This document shows, one piece after another, positions 16,213-18,352 of a DNA stretch of 18,352 nucleotides. The DNA is from an uncultured bacterium (GTDB lineage: Bacteria > Hydrogenedentota > Hydrogenedentia > Hydrogenedentales > CAILVY01). The translations under genes and the position numbers were made by a program. A model generated the notes under the pieces. It was not told the origin of the DNA and ran no database searches. It saw only the letters and a program-made list of their open reading frames with translations. The stretch is taken from contig CALEDJ010000021.1 of the NCBI GenBank assembly GCA_937951485.1, forward strand, positions 1 through 18,352, in the 5' to 3' direction. Positions within the stretch are counted from its first letter, which is position 1, and the number at the start of each line of letters is the position of its first letter.

Positions 16213-16232
16213 CACACAAAACACACAAAACA
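16206..16232. repeat. Tandem repeat CACAAAACA x3
   Basis: Three perfect 9-bp copies in a row, beginning inside the right arm of the inverted repeat. Such A/C-rich tracts can arise by slippage. Confidence 0.7.
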
Positions 16233-16298
16233 CTGAACAGAGAAGTGTTGACAATATGCTTTCGGTGAGAACGAACGACGAGTGCATAACTTTCTTTT

Positions 16299-16340
16299 GC
16301 GAATCGTCGCCGAAGGCGGTGGGGGACGCGCAATGACGGG
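16299..16340 (+). repeat. 42-bp dispersed hairpin repeat, copy 2
   Basis: It differs from 1868-1909 at 3 of 42 positions, in the same orientation. One of the changes (TCGCC for CCGCC) shortens the stem by one pair (to G-T). Like copy 1 it lies downstream of a minus-strand gene (lepB here, glycerate kinase at copy 1). Confidence 0.65.
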
Positions 16341-16402
16341 GTTGCGGGCAATGATGGCTTCGTGGGCCGAAGGGCCGCCTTTTTGGGGATGGCTGGCAAG
16401 GT

Positions 16403-17824
16403 CTATGTGAGCCGTCGGGCGCGGTGGATCGGCCACCACAACGCCACGGCCACCCCGGCAATATCCTGAGCCGCCACCCAGCCCAGGATGCGGCTGTCCA
16501 GCGCCTCGTGCGCATCGGGGTCCTGGGGCGCATCCGACAGAATGAAGTAGTGTCCCTCCGGGACCGCGCAGTGGTTGCGGTTGCGTGACCTGCCATAGAC
16601 GGCGTCAGGGTTATCCGTCGCAAAGTGCGGCGCGGCGAGGGCGGCGGGATGGTCCAACGGCGCGCCGTCTATGTACAGGCGTCCTTCCGTGATGGCGACT
16701 TTTTCGCCTGGCAGCCCCGCGATGCGTCCCATCAGATGACCCACTTCTTTCGCCCGGTCCCCCTGAGGATGGTAGATGACCAAATCGCCGCGCAGCACGC
16801 GGTTCCGCCGCCACAGCCACCAGCGGGTGAAGGGGATGCGCAGCCCCAGCGGCCAGAATGCGACGAAGTAGTGGTTGACGCCCGGCCCGTCGGGGTTGCG
16901 CGCGCCCCAGGACCGCCCAAGGAAGAGCCGAGCAAAAAGCCACAGCAATGTCAGCGTCACGAGCGCGCGCCACCACAGCGTTTTCGAGAAGCCGGTGAAG
17001 TCGCGCCAGCGCGTCGGCGGCCACCAGATGCAGGCCACGCGCCCCACGATGTTTTCATTCGGCAGCCAACCGAAATGTCGGCCGTCGGCGCTGTTCGCGC
17101 TGTTATCGCCGAGCACAAGGTAATGTCCCGCGGGCACCACGGAATACTCATCCTCCGGACGCACCCCGTATATCATGCCGCTGAATACGCTGGGAGAGGA
17201 GGTGTAAAAGGCATCCTGGGGCATGGAATCCGGCAATTCCAGCGCAACGCCATTCGCATATACTTTGCCGTCGCGGATTTGGATGCGCTCGCCCGGCATG
17301 CCGACGATCCGCTTGACCAGCGTCTTGTGCACGGCGTCTTTGCGCACCGCCTTGAACACGACAATATCCCAGCGTTGCGGGTCGGCCCCATGCCAGATGC
17401 GCTTGTTCATGAAGGGGTAACGGACGCCGTATATCCATTTATTCACAAAGACCCTGTCGCCTCGGCCGAAACGGTCATCGCCGTGCAGGGTCGGCTCCAT
17501 GGAACCCGACGGGATGCGGTAGGGTTCCGCGATGGGCCAGCGAATCATGAGCGCCACCCCGAGCGCCACCGCTTCGCTCTTCAGCCATTCCACCGCCTGC
17601 GCACGCGACATGCCGCTGAACAGACAGCCATGCCCGCCGAGTGCCGCCACCACAATCCCCGCCCACCAAATCCAATCCACGCCGCCCGGCCGCAACCGCT
17701 GGCTCCACATCACCAGCCAGATGCCGGCGGCAATCAACAATGCGCCCCCCACGAAGAAAACGTATCGTCGGACGGTTCCGCCCGTTTCGGCGCGTTGCGC
17801 TTCTTTCTTGTCCTGTTTCGGCAT
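16403..17824 (-). CDS. lepB: Signal peptidase I with a second, inactive peptidase-like domain
   Basis: The protein has 473 residues, long for the family. Two membrane segments (about 21-40 and 49-70) are followed by EWLKSEAVALGVALMIRWPI. The active domain then shows box B YRIPSGSMEPTL (nucleophile Ser108), box C QRWDIVVFK, box D LVKRIVGMPGE (general base Lys171) and box E GHYLVLGDNSANSADGRHFG (about 233-252). After another membrane segment (about 283-302) the fold repeats: RGDLVIYHP (345-353), HLMGRIAGLPGE (363-374) and GHYFILSDAPQD, then ALDSRILGWV (424-450). This copy has Gly366 where Lys is needed and no SGSM motif (RIPFTRWW instead), so it cannot be catalytic. The first half should cleave signal peptides on the outer face of the inner membrane. 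The second copy may bind substrate or partner proteins, which is inferred. ATG 17824 was preferred over GTG 17893; neither has a good Shine-Dalgarno. Confidence 0.92.
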   Translation of the reverse strand: MPKQDKKEAQRAETGGTVRRYVFFVGGALLIAAGIWLVMWSQRLRPGGVDWIWWAGIVVAALGGHGCLFSGMSRAQAVEWLKSEAVALGVALMIRWPIAEPYRIPSGSMEPTLHGDDRFGRGDRVFVNKWIYGVRYPFMNKRIWHGADPQRWDIVVFKAVRKDAVHKTLVKRIVGMPGERIQIRDGKVYANGVALELPDSMPQDAFYTSSPSVFSGMIYGVRPEDEYSVVPAGHYLVLGDNSANSADGRHFGWLPNENIVGRVACIWWPPTRWRDFTGFSKTLWWRALVTLTLLWLFARLFLGRSWGARNPDGPGVNHYFVAFWPLGLRIPFTRWWLWRRNRVLRGDLVIYHPQGDRAKEVGHLMGRIAGLPGEKVAITEGRLYIDGAPLDHPAALAAPHFATDNPDAVYGRSRNRNHCAVPEGHYFILSDAPQDPDAHEALDSRILGWVAAQDIAGVAVALWWPIHRARRLT

Positions 17825-18128
17825 TATCGAAGAAGGTCCCGGTCTCGGTGTTGCCCGGCGCGCGAGCGCCGGCAATGAACGCAATTTCACCACAGCGTCA
17901 AGGTGGAATCCGCGCCGCTGGGAGGCCCGTCAAGCGGTGGTCGCAACGGCGGCGGTGCCGCCAAGCATAGCCCATAAAGAACGAAGAAATAAACACCGGC
18001 CCCCAATCCGCGCGTAATAGAGGCCGGCATCATGTTGCACTTCTAAAAGGGCAAACACCGCGGAATCATTTTCAGGCATGCGTTTCGAGCACCAGCGCAT
18101 GTATCTCTTGACCAAAACGTCAAATGAG

Positions 18129-18149
18129 GATGCGGCACGATGCCGCATC
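18129..18149. repeat. Perfect 9-bp hairpin GATGCGGCA-CGA-TGCCGCATC
   Basis: Perfect palindrome with a 3-nt loop (arms 18129-18137 and 18141-18149). No T-tract follows. It is probably a REP-like element or a binding site upstream of lepB. Confidence 0.5.
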
Positions 18150-18320
18150 GGTGGTGTCCAAAGTGGGTTCTTGAAAAAATGAAAGGCAATGCCCAAAACC
18201 CCTGGAAAATTCTGTGGAATCAAGATGATCCGGCGGGCTTGTCCTGTGTGTAAACCACTCCTTGGGGATTTCTGAGATATCATTGACTCCTTTACCAAGG
18301 TGTCCCGTGTTGTTTCCCCT

Positions 18321-18349
18321 CACCCCACCCCTCTCCCGGAGGGAGAGGG
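18321..18349. repeat. REP-like palindrome CCCTCTCCC-GGA-GGGAGAGGG
   Basis: Arms 18329-18337 and 18341-18349 are perfectly complementary. The preceding CTCACCCCAC matches the very common 'CCCTCACCCC..CCCTCTCCC' intergenic repeat found in many GC-rich bacterial genomes. It may continue past the window edge. Confidence 0.7.
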
Positions 18350-18352
18350 TGT

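Larger units (their letters stand above)
16027..16402. other. Convergent intergenic region between acn and lepB, repeat-rich
   Basis: 376 bp between two convergent genes, with no gene. It holds a 19-bp imperfect inverted repeat (16154-16212), a 9-bp tandem repeat (16206-16232) and copy 2 of the 42-bp hairpin repeat (16299-16340). A TTGACA at 16248-16253 has no matching -10 at a proper distance. No typical T-tract terminator is visible for either gene; the inverted repeat may serve both. Confidence 0.6.
17825..18352. other. Right-end non-coding region upstream of lepB
   Basis: 528 bp. A minus-strand frame at 17930-18298 has no family features, no Shine-Dalgarno and crosses the hairpin at 18129-18149, so I do not call it. 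Two hairpin repeats are entered separately. A GGCGG/CCGCC pairing lies at 17951-17962. No convincing lepB promoter was found. Confidence 0.5.

Noticed and set aside
16206-16232. CRISPR-like repeats
   Set aside because: The units are 9 bp, contiguous and without spacers: a simple tandem repeat.
16248-16276. TTGACA-based promoter in the acn-lepB gap
   Set aside because: The -35 match is perfect but there is no -10 at 16-18 bp and no gene downstream on that strand.
17930-18298. Minus-strand frame of 122 codons upstream of lepB
   Set aside because: No family-like motifs, no Shine-Dalgarno, and it runs through a perfect hairpin repeat. It is most likely a chance frame in GC-rich DNA.

Overview
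This is a GC-rich bacterial chromosomal window with ten complete protein genes, the 3' end of an eleventh and two gene remnants. There are no rRNA or tRNA genes, no CRISPR array, no transposase and no phage gene. The partial gene at the left edge ends in a dockerin-like tail (DYNP..W.ISLSELLRVIQFYN..G...EDGFCPG). Tails of this kind occur on many secreted proteins of Candidatus Hydrogenedentota and Lentisphaerae-like bacteria. Together with the secreted beta-helix and glycoside hydrolase genes, the mitochondrial-type aconitase and the hairpin-rich intergenic repeats, this suggests a Hydrogenedentota or PVC-type environmental bacterium. The phylum is an inference (moderate to low confidence).

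Layout. 1-1778: end of a secreted dockerin-tailed protein, then a secreted pectate-lyase-superfamily beta-helix protein. 1779-1973: hairpin repeats. 1974-3137 (-): glycerate 2-kinase. 3249-3712 (+): a broken nucleotidyltransferase-HEPN gene in which the MNT antitoxin and HEPN toxin halves are fused by an internal deletion and then frameshifted. 3889-5109 (-): membrane-anchored SGNH/GDSL hydrolase. 5411-6640 and 6945-8549 (+): an ApgM-type phosphoglycerate mutase of the 'proposed homoserine kinase' subgroup, then (R)-citramalate synthase. 8869-13380 (+): GT39-like membrane glycosyltransferase, MoxR-type AAA ATPase and a secreted clan-A glycoside hydrolase. 13373-13586: remnant of a second beta-helix gene. 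13762-16026 (+): aconitase. 16403-17824 (-): a signal peptidase I whose catalytic domain is followed by a second, catalytically dead copy. 17825-18352: non-coding, with REP-like hairpins.

How it fits together. The central-metabolism genes are aconitase (TCA cycle), glycerate kinase (feeds glycerate into lower glycolysis), citramalate synthase (2-oxobutyrate for isoleucine without threonine) and the ApgM-like protein, whose neighbourhood points to threonine/isoleucine synthesis. The surface genes (dockerin-tailed protein, beta-helix protein, SGNH hydrolase, GT39 enzyme, glycoside hydrolase, signal peptidase) fit a cell that exports and modifies many envelope or polysaccharide-active proteins. 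No single large operon is visible; most genes are separated by 140-380 bp with their own signals. The exception is the GT39-MoxR pair, which is 9 bp apart.

I do not see a complete undescribed system. The most unusual items are the double-domain signal peptidase, the in-frame MNT-HEPN fusion with a correctly phased slippery heptamer at its frameshift, the beta-helix remnant that appears to supply the glycoside hydrolase stop codon, and several families of hairpin repeats.
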